Source of the DNA: Verrucomicrobiota bacterium
Lineage (GTDB): Bacteria; Verrucomicrobiota; Verrucomicrobiia; Verrucomicrobiales; DEV007
Length of the DNA stretch: 64,000 nt
Direction: 5' to 3'
Assembly: GCA_018970725.1 (NCBI GenBank)
Contig: JAGWVU010000009.1
Span: 1-64,000 of the forward strand
Positions 1 to 9,300 of this stretch are shown here, piece after piece. The notes under the pieces were generated by a model that was not told the origin of the DNA, did no database searches, and saw only the letters and a program-made list of their open reading frames with translations. Position numbers and translations under genes: made by a program. Positions within the stretch are counted from its first letter, which is position 1. Each line of letters starts with the position of its first letter.

Positions 1-3000
1 TTTTGGCCCCTGCGCCGGTCACGATCAGGTCCGGATTGACAGTGATGGCGTTGGCGGGGGTGGCATTGGAGTTGTCGATCACGCCGCCGCCAGTTGTTCC
101 GGCCAGCACGATGGAGCGGTTGTTCAGGGTGAGCGGGCCGGTGGCTCCAGTGCCCCAGGTGAAGGTGGTGGTGCTCGTCGTGCTACCGAGTGAAATGTTC
201 CCGGTTCCCGGAGTGACTCCGGAGTCGTTGAGGCTGCTGAATACCGCCGTCAGGGTCTGGGCGCTCGTCCCGATGGTGAGCGGTCCGGTGAAGTCATTGC
301 TGGTGCTCGAGAAGGTCGCGGTCTGGGTGCCGCCCGCGGTGATGCTCAAGCCGCCCGTTCCGGTGATCCGGCCGGCGATGGTGGGCCCAGCGATGTTCCC
401 GAAGTTGATGTTGGCGATGGCGCCGTTGTTCAGCGCGATAATCCGGTTCGCACTCAACGAGGTCGATGCGGTGACAAACGTGAGCGTGCCCGAGCCGTTG
501 AAGGTCACGTTGGTGGTCGCCGAACTCGGAGCCGTCCCGAGACTGGTATCACCCGCGATGCTGAGCGTGCCGCCGTTGATCACGGTTCCGCCGGTGTAGG
601 TATTGGTGGTCGGCGTAATCGTCAGGGTCGAAGCGGCGGCCCCCGCGGACAAGACGAGAGTGACCGGGTTGGCGCCGTTGTCGGTAATGTTGCCGCTGGT
701 GATGGTGATGCCTTGGGCGGCCCCCAGCGTGACGTAGAGGTTGTTGTCGGGATTGCCACCGGCGGTGATGGTGCCACCGGTGCTCGTGATGGTGAGCAAG
801 CCGGAGCCACCCTGGAGGATCCCCTGGGTGGTGAGGTTGTTCCCCGCCAGGGCAAGGGTGGCAGCGCCACCGGAATAACGCAGGGTGTTGAGCACGCGGG
901 CGGCGCTGAGCGTGGTCGTCGTCGTGCCGCTGCCGAAGTTGATGTTCCCGGTCGCGTTGTTCGAGTAGCTCGTATTCCAAGTGGTGTCACTGGTGCCGGT
1001 GGTGGTGGCGTTCAGCGGGGTGACCCCGAAGGTGGTGCCGTAGGCCGCGTAATCAACGGCGGTGGTGCCGACGCCAGCGGTGGCCCAGGCACCGATCGGA
1101 ACGCCTGCGGCGCTGGCTGCCTGGCCAGTGATGAAGATCTGATTCTGCGCCGTGGTACCCAGCGCGGTGCCGCCGATGAAGGCGACCGTGGATGTGTTGG
1201 ATGCCGTGCGGGAGGCGAGACCGGTGACGTTGTTGAAGGTGAGCGCCTGGGTCGCGGGCGAGGTGTTGGCGTTGGTGTTGGTCACGGTCAGGCGGCCGCT
1301 GCTTAAAGTCAGCGCACCGAGGGTCTCCGCGTAGCTGTTGCCGGCACCCGCGGTGTTGGTGAAGGTGATCCCCCCCCCGTTGGAGGTGATCGGGGCCGAG
1401 TCGTTGACCCGGTTGATGCCCCCCTCGACGACGTTGACATTCGTCATCGTGAGCGTGCCGCCGCTCAGCGTGATGCCGCTGGTGCCGGTGAGCTGGCCGG
1501 TGGTGCTCAGGGTGAGGCCGCCTCCGGCGACCCCGCCGGGACCGCCGAGCACGGTGGGTCCGGTGTAGGTGTTCACCCCGCTGAGGGTAAGGATGCCCAC
1601 CGCCGCGGTGGGAACGACGGTGAGCCCGAGGGTCGAGGTCGAGCCATTCTGGAGGACGCCGGCGAAGGCGTTCGCGGCCCCGATCCGCGCGGTGAGGACG
1701 GCGTTGCTGGAGCTGCCACCATTCTGGACGACCGCGCCGGCCACGGGCGCGGAGAGACCGCTGACGGTGACGCTGTTGTTGTTCAGGCTCAGGTTGCCCG
1801 ATGCGCCGACGGTGACGGCATTGGGACGGAGCGCGTTCAAGGCCCCGCTGGCACCGATCTGCAGCGTGCCAGCGCCGACGTTGACGCCGCCGGTGAAGGT
1901 GTTCGAGCCGCCCAGGACGAGCGTGCCGCTGCCGAACTTGTTCAAGGTCGTCGCCGGAGCCTGCCCCGCGTTGACCGCCCGGTTGTCGGCGATCACCGCG
2001 TTGAGGGTCGCCGCCGTGCCGCTGTGCTGGAAGACGTTCAATTCCCGCACGTTGGCCCCTACTGCCCCGGTGCCAGCCAAGGTTCCGGTGCCACCGATCG
2101 TCACCGCCCCGGCGCCGCTGCCGATGAGGATGCCGCCCGCGTTGAGCAGGTTCGTGCCGGTGAGGGTGAGGGTCGGCGCCCCGGTGTTGAAACGCAGGGT
2201 GTTGGTCGTGAAGGCGGACGGGCTCGCGCCGACGGTGACGTCCGTGTTCGTCCCGGCGGAGAAGGTGTCGGTGCCGTAAGTAGCCGCGACCGGGTTCGAG
2301 CCGGAGAGGTTCGCCCAGTCGGTGCCGTTCAAGGTCAGGAAGGCCGCATTCGTCGTGCCGGAGGCGATGACGTTGTTCGTGGCGGTGAGACCCGAGAGCA
2401 CCACGGTCGGCGAGCCGGAGACGAGATTGATGTTGAGGCCGGCGTTGGCGGCGCGCGTGACGTTGCCGGTCGTGACGGTGAGGCCGCCGGCTCCGGCGGT
2501 GGCGGAAAGCACGCTGGAGGTGTTGGCGGTGAGGGCGGTGCTGGCGAAGGTTTGGCTGGTGGCCGCGGCATTGCCGAGAATGTCCACGGTGCCGCCGCCG
2601 AGAGTCAAGGCGCTGCCCGAGGCGACGACGCCGGAGGCCGGGGTGGCGACGCCGGTGGCATCGAGACGGAGAATACCCGCGTTGACCGTGGTGGCCCCAG
2701 TGTAGGTGTTGTTGTTGGTCAGCACCCAGGTGCCCGCGCCGGTCTTGGTGAGGGCGGTGGTGTTTGTGCCGGAGTTGTTCTGCACAAGGCCGGCAAGGGT
2801 GTTGTTGCCGGTGTTGGAACCGGTCAAGGTCAGGGTCTTGGCTCCCGCACCCACGGCGATGGCCGCGTTGCTGGAGAGATTCCACGCCCCGGTGCCCGAG
2901 GAGTCGAGGACCGAGCCGCCCGTCGTCACCGCGCTGAGAGAGACGGCACCGGACATGGTTTGACCCGAGCCGATGTAGCGCAGGGTGCCGGAGCCCGTGG

Positions 3001-5257
3001 TGCCGCTGAACGTGATCCCGGCGGTTGTGCCCGCGGACGCGAACGACAAGGTGCCGGAACCGGTCGTCCCGGCGGCCAGCGTGATCGGACCCGAGAAGGT
3101 GTTGGCCGCGCTGCTCAAGGTCCAGTTGCCGGTGCCGCCCTTGGTCACGGCAATATTTTGCCCGGAAACATCATTGGAAATCCGGCCCGCGAAAACCCCG
3201 CTGTTGGCCCCCTGAAGGGTCAGGGTCTTGGCGCCGGTGCCTCCGCTGGCGATCAAGTCCGTGTTGATGGTGACGAGGCTCGCGCCGCTGGTGTTCGAGT
3301 TGTCGATCGTGCCGCCGCCGGTGGTGCCGAGCAGGGCGATCTGGCGGTTGTTGAGGGTGAGGCCGGTGGTGGACGTGGGTCCCCATGTCAGGGTCCCGGT
3401 TCCCGTGGTGTTGCCTAAAACGATCGATCCATTTGCCGAGGCGGAATCCGCCAAACTGCCAAGGGTGACGTTATTGCTGCGGGTCGCGGAGCCGCTGACC
3501 ACCAGCGTTCCTTGGAACGTGTTCCCCGTGCTCGTGAGACTGAGCGGCTGATTGCCGCCCGAAAGCAAAACTATGCCTCCGCTCCCGGTTACGGGTCCGG
3601 CAATCACCGTGCCGGCGATATTGTTCACGTTGATCGACGCGAGCGCGCCGTTGTTGATCGCAACCGTCCGGGTCGCGGCGAGGGTCTGGCTTGCGACCGT
3701 GATCGACAACTGACTGGAGTTGTTAAAGGTGATGCCTCCGCTGGAACCCCCGAGGTTGCTATCGGCGCTGATGGCCAGGGTGCCGCCGTTGAGGACGGTG
3801 CCGCCGCTGTAGGTGTTGCCGGTCGATCCGAGGGTGACGGTGTTCACGCCCGAGACGACCAGCGTGGTGTTGCCGCTGTTGTCGGTGATCGGAGCGTTGA
3901 CGGTGATGCCCTGGTTGTTGCCGGTGGTCAGGAAGAGGTTGCCTCCACCGGTCGGGGTTCGCAGGGCCCCGGTTCCGCCGGCGCCGTTGGAAATGGTCAA
4001 CAAACCACTACCACCGTTGAGGACGCCGAAGGTTTCCAGGTTGAAGGTGGAGGTGCCGAGGCTGAGCGTCTGGGCACTGCCGGTGTAGCGTAGCGCGGTG
4101 ATGGTCCTGGAAGCCGTCAGGGTGGATGCACCGTTGAGCGTGTAAGCGTTCGCCGCCGTGGTCCAGGCGGTTTCCGCGGATGCCGTGATATTCGCCGGCA
4201 CGACCTGGGAGGAGGCATTGTAAACCGCGTAATCGGTCTGGGCATTGGCCGCCGTGCCGGTCGTGGCCCAGGGGCCGATGATCTGCCCGGCCGCCGTGGC
4301 CGTGGCCCCGGTGACGACGAGCATGTTCTTGGTGGTGTTCAGACCGCTCCCGGCGGAAAAGGCCACCGACGAGGTGTTGGAGGCGCCCGTCCGGGTCAAG
4401 CCGGCGAGCGTCAGGGTCTGACTGCCCGTGCCGGCCTGGTTTGTGGTTTCAACGATGTTGAGCAGGCCGCTCGTCAGGGCCACGGACCCGAGCGACTCGG
4501 CATACACGTTGGTGCCCGAAGTGTTCGTGAAGGTGATCGTGCCCCCGTTCGAGGTGATCCCGGCGCTGTTGCTGACCCGGTTCAGCGCCGCCTCACCCGA
4601 CGTGGTGTTGGTGAGGGTGATGCCGCCGCCGTTCAGGGTGATGCCGCTGGTGTTGAGCAGCGCCTGGTTGCTGGCCGACAGCGCCAGGGTCATGCCGTTG
4701 TTGATCGTGGTGGCCCCGGTCCAGCCTCCGGTCGAGGTGCCGTTCATCGTCAAGGTTCCCGCCGTCAATCCGCCATAGATCCCGCCCGTGAGAGTCACGT
4801 TGCCCGTGCCCGCCACCGCGCCCGTGATCGTGGCGTTGGCGATGTTGTTGAGGGTGATGGCGTTGTTCGCCGCCCCGAAGGTCAGCGTGTTGGCCCCGTT
4901 GTCGATGGTGTAACCCGTGGTGTTGAACGTCAGCCCGCCCGCGGTGATGCCGGTCCCCAGCGCGACCGTCCCGGCGGTGCCCCAGAAGATCGCGGTGTCG
5001 AGGTTCAAATTGTTCCAAGTCCCGTAGCCCGAGCCGTTCCACCAGCGGGTGTTCGTCGTATCCCAAGTCCCCGCCCCGCCAAGGCCGGCGCCTGTCAGGA
5101 CACTGGTTCCCGAGGTCGCTCCGGTTCCATCCGCATCCCAATACAAATCAGCCGCCGTCACCGGACCGGAGGACAGAACCAGCAACGGAAGCAGCACGGC
5201 GGCAATGACTTGCTTCACGCCCAACGGCAAGTGCAAAAGCTTCAAAGGGGTTTTCAT
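1..5257 (-). CDS. Autotransporter-associated beta-strand repeat surface protein (3' end beyond window)
   Basis: One open frame runs from the ATG at 5257 to the window edge, giving 1752 visible residues with no stop. Residues 1-36 form a signal peptide (MKTPLK, a hydrophobic stretch, cleavage near VTAA). The rest is Gly/Thr/Ser/Asn/Ala-rich and full of motifs such as NTYSGGT, NTFTGG and GTLxLGG, typical of the passenger-associated strand repeat family (PATR type), which folds as a beta-helix. It is expected to be exported and surface-exposed; the membrane anchor (autotransporter barrel or PEP-CTERM tail) lies outside the window. A block of about 470 residues beginning near residue 220 recurs near residue 1277. 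The frame was checked at both ends and near 2885. The ligand or substrate is unknown. Confidence 0.9.
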   Translation of the reverse strand, partial: MKTPLKLLHLPLGVKQVIAAVLLPLLVLSSGPVTAADLYWDADGTGATSGTSVLTGAGLGGAGTWDTTNTRWWNGSGYGTWNNLNLDTAIFWGTAGTVALGTGITAGGLTFNTTGYTIDNGANTLTFGAANNAITLNNIANATITGAVAGTGNVTLTGGIYGGLTAGTLTMNGTSTGGWTGATTINNGMTLALSASNQALLNTSGITLNGGGITLTNTTSGEAALNRVSNSAGITSNGGTITFTNTSGTNVYAESLGSVALTSGLLNIVETTNQAGTGSQTLTLAGLTRTGASNTSSVAFSAGSGLNTTKNMLVVTGATATAAGQIIGPWATTGTAANAQTDYAVYNASSQVVPANITASAETAWTTAANAYTLNGASTLTASRTITALRYTGSAQTLSLGTSTFNLETFGVLNGGSGLLTISNGAGGTGALRTPTGGGNLFLTTGNNQGITVNAPITDNSGNTTLVVSGVNTVTLGSTGNTYSGGTVLNGGTLAISADSNLGGSSGGITFNNSSQLSITVASQTLAATRTVAINNGALASINVNNIAGTVIAGPVTGSGGIVLLSGGNQPLSLTSTGNTFQGTLVVSGSATRSNNVTLGSLADSASANGSIVLGNTTGTGTLTWGPTSTTGLTLNNRQIALLGTTGGGTIDNSNTSGASLVTINTDLIASGGTGAKTLTLQGANSGVFAGRISNDVSGQNIAVTKGGTGNWTLSSAANTFSGPITLAAGTTGSGTLSFASAGTTAGITFSGTTGSGTLRYIGSGQTMSGAVSLSAVTTGGSVLDSSGTGAWNLSSNAAIAVGAGAKTLTLTGSNTGNNTLAGLVQNNSGTNTTALTKTGAGTWVLTNNNTYTGATTVNAGILRLDATGVATPASGVVASGSALTLGGGTVDILGNAAATSQTFASTALTANTSSVLSATAGAGGLTVTTGNVTRAANAGLNINLVSGSPTVVLSGLTATNNVIASGTTNAAFLTLNGTDWANLSGSNPVAATYGTDTFSAGTNTDVTVGASPSAFTTNTLRFNTGAPTLTLTGTNLLNAGGILIGSGAGAVTIGGTGTLAGTGAVGANVRELNVFQHSGTAATLNAVIADNRAVNAGQAPATTLNKFGSGTLVLGGSNTFTGGVNVGAGTLQIGASGALNALRPNAVTVGASGNLSLNNNSVTVSGLSAPVAGAVVQNGGSSSNAVLTARIGAANAFAGVLQNGSTSTLGLTVVPTAAVGILTLSGVNTYTGPTVLGGPGGVAGGGLTLSTTGQLTGTSGITLSGGTLTMTNVNVVEGGINRVNDSAPITSNGGGITFTNTAGAGNSYAETLGALTLSSGRLTVTNTNANTSPATQALTFNNVTGLASRTASNTSTVAFIGGTALGTTAQNQIFITGQAASAAGVPIGAWATAGVGTTAVDYAAYGTTFGVTPLNATTTGTSDTTWNTSYSNNATGNINFGSGTTTTTLSAARVLNTLRYSGGAATLALAGNNLTTQGILQGGSGLLTITSTGGTITAGGNPDNNLYVTLGAAQGITITSGNITDNGANPVTLVLSAGAAASTLTITPTTNTYTGGTVINGGTLSIAGDTSLGTAPSSATTNVTFNGSGTLTFVTASTSLSANRIIALNNGAIANINFGNIAGPTIAGRITGTGGLSITAGGTQTATFSSTSNDFTGPLTIGTSAQTLTAVFSSLNDSGVTPGTGNISLGSTTSTTTFTWGTGATGPLTLNNRSIVLAGTTGGGVIDNSNATPANAITVNPDLIVTGAGAK

Positions 5258-5444
5258 GATATGCGCGCATGCACCGGACCATTTTACCTTTTGAGTTGGG
5301 ATTCGTAACCCTCTGCGAGAGTGGAACCTACAACTTGGACCACGTGCAATTTGGGACGCTGTCAAAAACCTCCCCGTGCCACAAGGAAAAACTTAGCGGA
5401 AAGCTTGTTTTTCGCGGGATCGTTTCAGAATATATATTTAGGTT

Positions 5445-5460
5445 GGATATCAATATATCC
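5445..5460. promoter_or_regulatory. AT-rich inverted repeat GGATAT-N4-ATATCC
   Basis: Perfect 6-bp arms at 5445-5450 and 5455-5460 are separated by CAAT, inside an AT-rich island upstream of the giant repeat-protein gene. It resembles a dimeric-regulator operator but sits about 190 bp from the start codon, so the link is inferential. The 8-mer ATATCAAT is shared with the inverted repeat before the outer-membrane gene at 46549. Confidence 0.35.
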
Positions 5461-5550
5461 TTATCACTTGCCACACGGATCCACCAAAGCGTTCCCGGCG
5501 GCGGGCTTCGGATGAACGGATAGTCAAGCGGGATGATGGTTGTTTTGCAG

Positions 5551-5589
5551 GCGGGACGCCCGCGAGCACCCACAGCCGGGACGGCTGTG
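5551..5589. repeat. Double hairpin, REP-like intergenic element
   Basis: Two adjacent stem-loops are visible: GCGGG-ACG-CCCGC (5551-5563), and CACAGCCG-GGA-CGGCTGTG (5571-5589, a perfect 8-bp stem with a 3-base loop). They lie between the lipoprotein gene ending at 5667 and the surface-protein gene, both transcribed leftward. This architecture is like repetitive extragenic palindromes; the element could also act as a transcription terminator. No second copy was found in this window. Confidence 0.5.
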
Positions 5590-5666
5590 TCCCGAGCGGA
5601 TGATGAAGCGGCATGAGGTTTGCTTCCCTCCGTCTCAGCCGATCGGATCGGTGTGGCCGGCCTCCT

Positions 5667-6335
5667 TCAGGGAAAGGTCTCGGGATTGAGCAACTTGCGG
5701 ACGTCGTCCACGGAGAGCGTGCTGGCGGCGCTGCCCGGGGCGATGGAGCGGGGATTGGTGGTATCAATCTCCACCCGACGGGCGCGGGCCGAGAGATCCG
5801 CCTCCCGTCCATGGTTGCCGAAGAACCGGAAATTTTCCCCCTGCTCTGGGGCGGCCGCACCGGAATCGAATGCTTTGGCCGCCCCGGCCCATTCCGCGGT
5901 GGCGAATTCATCCTCCGCCCCGGCCGGACGCCTGCCTTGCCAGAGGGAACGGCGTCCGGTCTCCCGGGCCGGGGCACCTTGGTCGAACTCCCGGGTCTGG
6001 AACGCTTTTTGATCCGCCCCGAACTCCTTGGTGGCGAATTGCTTCCGCTGGTCGCCGGCGTCCCGGGTCTGGAACGCGCCGGTGGCGAATTCCTTTTTTT
6101 CAAAGGGATTGGGGCGTTCTCCGGTGGCCACGGCGCGGCCGTCCTTGATTTCAAAGCCGGAGGCGTATTTCTCCTTGATCTTCTTTTCGTCCCCGAGTTG
6201 ACCGGACCACCCCTCACCAAAGCCCATCCGGCTCTCCGTATGGGTCACCGTGCGTTCGGTTTCACAGGAGAGCAGCAAAGCCAGGGCGCAGGCTCCCCCG
6301 AAGAAGCGGATCAGAGTTCTCACCGTTGCCATCAT
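5667..6335 (-). CDS. Repeat-containing lipoprotein, function unknown
   Basis: A 222-residue product begins at tandem ATGs (6335 or 6332), 34 bases after the stop of the large TPR gene, so probably co-transcribed with it. Residues 1-24 form a lipoprotein signal peptide with lipobox LLSC and lipidated Cys24. The mature part is hydrophilic and carries degenerate Phe/Thr repeats: EFATGAFQTRD (82-92), QFATKEF (99-105), KAFQTREF (110-117), EFATAEW (143-149). The tail is SVDDVRKLLNPETFP. The open frame extends upstream to 6602, but that part overlaps the TPR gene and is not protein-like. I do not recognise an enzymatic domain; an envelope-anchored structural or adaptor role is a guess. Confidence 0.75.
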   Translation of the reverse strand: MMATVRTLIRFFGGACALALLLSCETERTVTHTESRMGFGEGWSGQLGDEKKIKEKYASGFEIKDGRAVATGERPNPFEKKEFATGAFQTRDAGDQRKQFATKEFGADQKAFQTREFDQGAPARETGRRSLWQGRRPAGAEDEFATAEWAGAAKAFDSGAAAPEQGENFRFFGNHGREADLSARARRVEIDTTNPRSIAPGSAASTLSVDDVRKLLNPETFP

Positions 6336-6369
6336 AACGGCGCGGCGCTCAGGAAGCGAGCCCGGAATC

Positions 6370-9300
6370 TCAACGAATCGCGGAAGTTCCCGTGCGGGGA
6401 GCGGCGTCTTCCCGGCGAATGAAGGAAAAGACCCGGTCCCGCTCGCTCCTGGAGAGGTAATACTTGTCGAGTTCCCCTTCCAAGCGGTCCAACTTTCCGG
6501 CGGCGCGGTAGTAATCCACGAGCAGGGCGGGATCGGCGCCGAGGGTCTTTTGAAACATCGCGAGGAGCACTTTGCCCGCTTCGTCCAAGCGCCGCTGGCC
6601 AATGAGGTGCCGGGCGTATTCGTTGAGAAAATACCGTTGGTCCTCGGTCAAAACCCGAAACGAGCGGTAGCGCCGCCCCATCAGATCCAGCGCCATCCCG
6701 GGTTGGCCCACCGCGAAAAACTCCCCGGCCAGATCCATGAACCGGGAATGGGACCCCGAAAACCGGGCCAGACGGTCCCGCCACTCCCGGAAACCGGCCG
6801 GGTCCCGATCCGCCGCGCACAGGGCCAGGATGAGGGAGGTATCCTCGGCGGGATTGCCCTCGCGGCGGCGGAAGACTTCCGCCATCCAGCCCCGGGCGGC
6901 GGCCGCCTGACCGTGCCGGGCAAGAGCCGAGGCGGCGAGCCTCACCTCCGAGGAGGGCGTGCCGGCCAGAGCCGGGGCGATCGCTTGCGCCACCACCGCC
7001 GCGTCTTCCCCCGCGCCGAGCCGGAGCAGCCCGGCCAGCAAGCGCAAGCGGGGCTCACGGGCCATTGTCTCCTGTGCCGCGAGCCATGCCTGACGATGGG
7101 TTTCCGGAGCCCCGGCCGCCAGGGCGAGGACGGCCTCCCCCTCCGTTTCCGCGCCGCTCCAGGAGCGCACCCAGCCCGTCAAGAGGTGCGGATCCGGTGC
7201 CAGGACAGGCCCCGGCCGGCTGGTCTCCGGGCTTTGGCGCAACTCGACCCGGCGTTTTCCCGCCAAAAACCGGGCCCCGGGTTCCGAGGTGCGCCGGGCC
7301 CGCAATTCCAAGAGGGCGTCCGCCACATCGGCGAGACCGTTCGCCTCCAGAAGACCGGCAAGTTCGAGGCAGACCTCCATGGGCGGAGCGAGCCGGCCCG
7401 CCTGGATGGCGAGGCGGCGCAATCCGGCGTTTCCCTCCACGCCCTGCCGGGCATGGAGAGCGCCGAGGCGCCGCAAGACCGGGCCGGCGTTGGGATCCCC
7501 CTCGCGCAATTTAAAACCGAGCAAGAGAGCGGTCGCCTCGGCGTCGCGCCCCAGTTTGAGGTAACCATCCGCAAGGCGCAGTTGATCGGGCTTGCCCAAG
7601 CCGTCCGGGGATCCGCGCAGAGCCTCGAGAACCCGCACCGCGGCTTCGGCATCCCCGGCTTCCTCATGGATGGCGACCAAGGCGCGTTGATAGATGGCGC
7701 GATCCGCGGCTTCGAGTGCGCCGGGCCCGGTGTCCTCCAATTGCCCCTCCTGCGCGATCCTGGCCAATGCCTCGACTTTCCCGGCGAGGAAGAGAAAACC
7801 GGCCCGGGTGCGATGGAGGAACTCCATGGTCATGGATTGGGGACGGATCAGGCTGCCCTCCCGATAGGCCTCCAAAACCGCGAGCGCCTCGTCGTAGGCA
7901 TGGGTCTCCCGGCAAGCCTTGAAATAGCCGCGCGCGGCCTCGATGGACGAGCTGTCCCGGTGCAACAACTCGGCATATACCGGGAGAGCCTCCGCCCCCA
8001 TCCCCTGTTTCTCCAAGGCGAGCGCCAGCTCGAACTGCAAATCCTCACCGCACGCCATCGCGAGGAATTCCTGGATGAGCCGCTGCCGCACCGGGCGGTT
8101 GGCGGATTCCAGCCGCCAGAGGAGATGCTGGATCCGGACCTCGGCAAAGCGTTGCTCCGCCTCTTCGTTCCCCGGCCCGGAGACCGGCCTCATCCGGTCG
8201 ATGAGCAGCCCGGCCATCCGGTCCAACGGCTCCCGGAAGGGCAGACGGTCCCCGACCTGAAGGAAAAGATCCTCGATGGCGCTCCACCCTCCCGGGCTGC
8301 CTTCGGAGACCGGCCCGCCACGCCCGGCCCCGTCCCGCCAAGCGGCGAAATCCCCGGTGATCCGCAACGGGATCTCCGTTTCGGACGAACTCGCCGGACG
8401 CGATCCGGCCAAGACTTCCAGACCGCGCAGGGCCCGCTCCGGCTGCCCCGTGGCGAGGGCGATCCAGACCGCCGCTTCGGTCTGCTCCGCCCCGGTGAGG
8501 GAAGCGGCCTCGCAAAGCCGGTCGTTGACCCGCGCCACCACGATGTCCCGGGGCCACAGGGGCAATTCCAAGGAAAGCACCCCTGAGATGATCCGGTGCA
8601 ACACCGGAAACGGAACCCGCCCCCGGACCCGGAACTCGAGGCTCATTTCCTCGAACGCACGGACCAGCCAGTGGTCGGACGCGGACTCGTCGCCCAACTC
8701 GTCGGCCAGATCGGCAACATCCAGATAGAACGGGTAATCCATCCCCGCCCCCACCCGGGCCATGGTCTCGCCCAGGGCGAGCGCAGCCCCGGCCCGCCCC
8801 TCCTGATACAAGCTCTGCATCAGCCGCCGGGCTTCCGGAACCCGCAAGCCGATCGCTTTCACCAGTTTCTCGAGCCTGGCCGCGGCAAAATCATAACCGG
8901 GCTCGCGCAACAGCACATCGATTCCGAGCAACACGTGGTGCCGTTTCTCCGGATCCGCGGCCGCCCAGGCGAGCAACGGATCGTCGTTCCCCGTGCGCAG
9001 CGAGAGCACGCAGTAGCGGAATTTCCCGAGAAAACCGGCATCGGTCCCCGGGGCGACCAAGCGCTGCACGATCTCCGCCGCCCGGGGGGAAGGGCCGGCG
9101 TGCACCGCCGCCCAGAGGCGTTCACTGCGGCTCGCAGGTGTCGCCGCGCCGCTCCAGAATCCATGCCACTCCTCCGAGCCGCCCCGGAGCCGGGCCAATT
9201 CCTCGATGGCCCGCAAGCGGAGGGCCCTGGCATCCGGCGGTTTTCTCGAATACTCGGACCGGGCCTGGAGCAGCCAAGCCACGGCATCGTCCTTCTGCGG

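Larger units (their letters stand above)
5258..5666. other. 409-bp intergenic region, AT-rich with hairpins
   Basis: No convincing gene is present. The part nearest the surface-protein gene is a leader with a TAAAAT box (minus strand, 5286-5281) about 24 bases before the ATG, a possible -10 element with no clear -35. The stretch near 5420-5470 is strikingly AT-rich for this chromosome and contains an inverted repeat. The far end (5551-5589) holds two GC-rich hairpins. Short open frames here have no plausible start and no protein-like composition. Confidence 0.6.

Noticed and set aside
713-3418. Long plus-strand and out-of-frame minus-strand open frames over the surface-protein gene (e.g. 713-1306, 2024-3418, 1053-2885 minus)
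   Set aside because: They are Arg/Gly/His-rich frames antisense or shifted relative to the true repeat protein frame; no domain-like composition.
1-5257. CRISPR-like repetitive DNA
   Set aside because: The repetition is in protein motifs with variable spacing, not direct repeats with unique spacers.
6250-8586. 778-residue plus-strand open frame
   Set aside because: Antisense to the TPR gene and to the lipoprotein; rich in Pro/Arg/Gly and without motifs, a GC-skew shadow.
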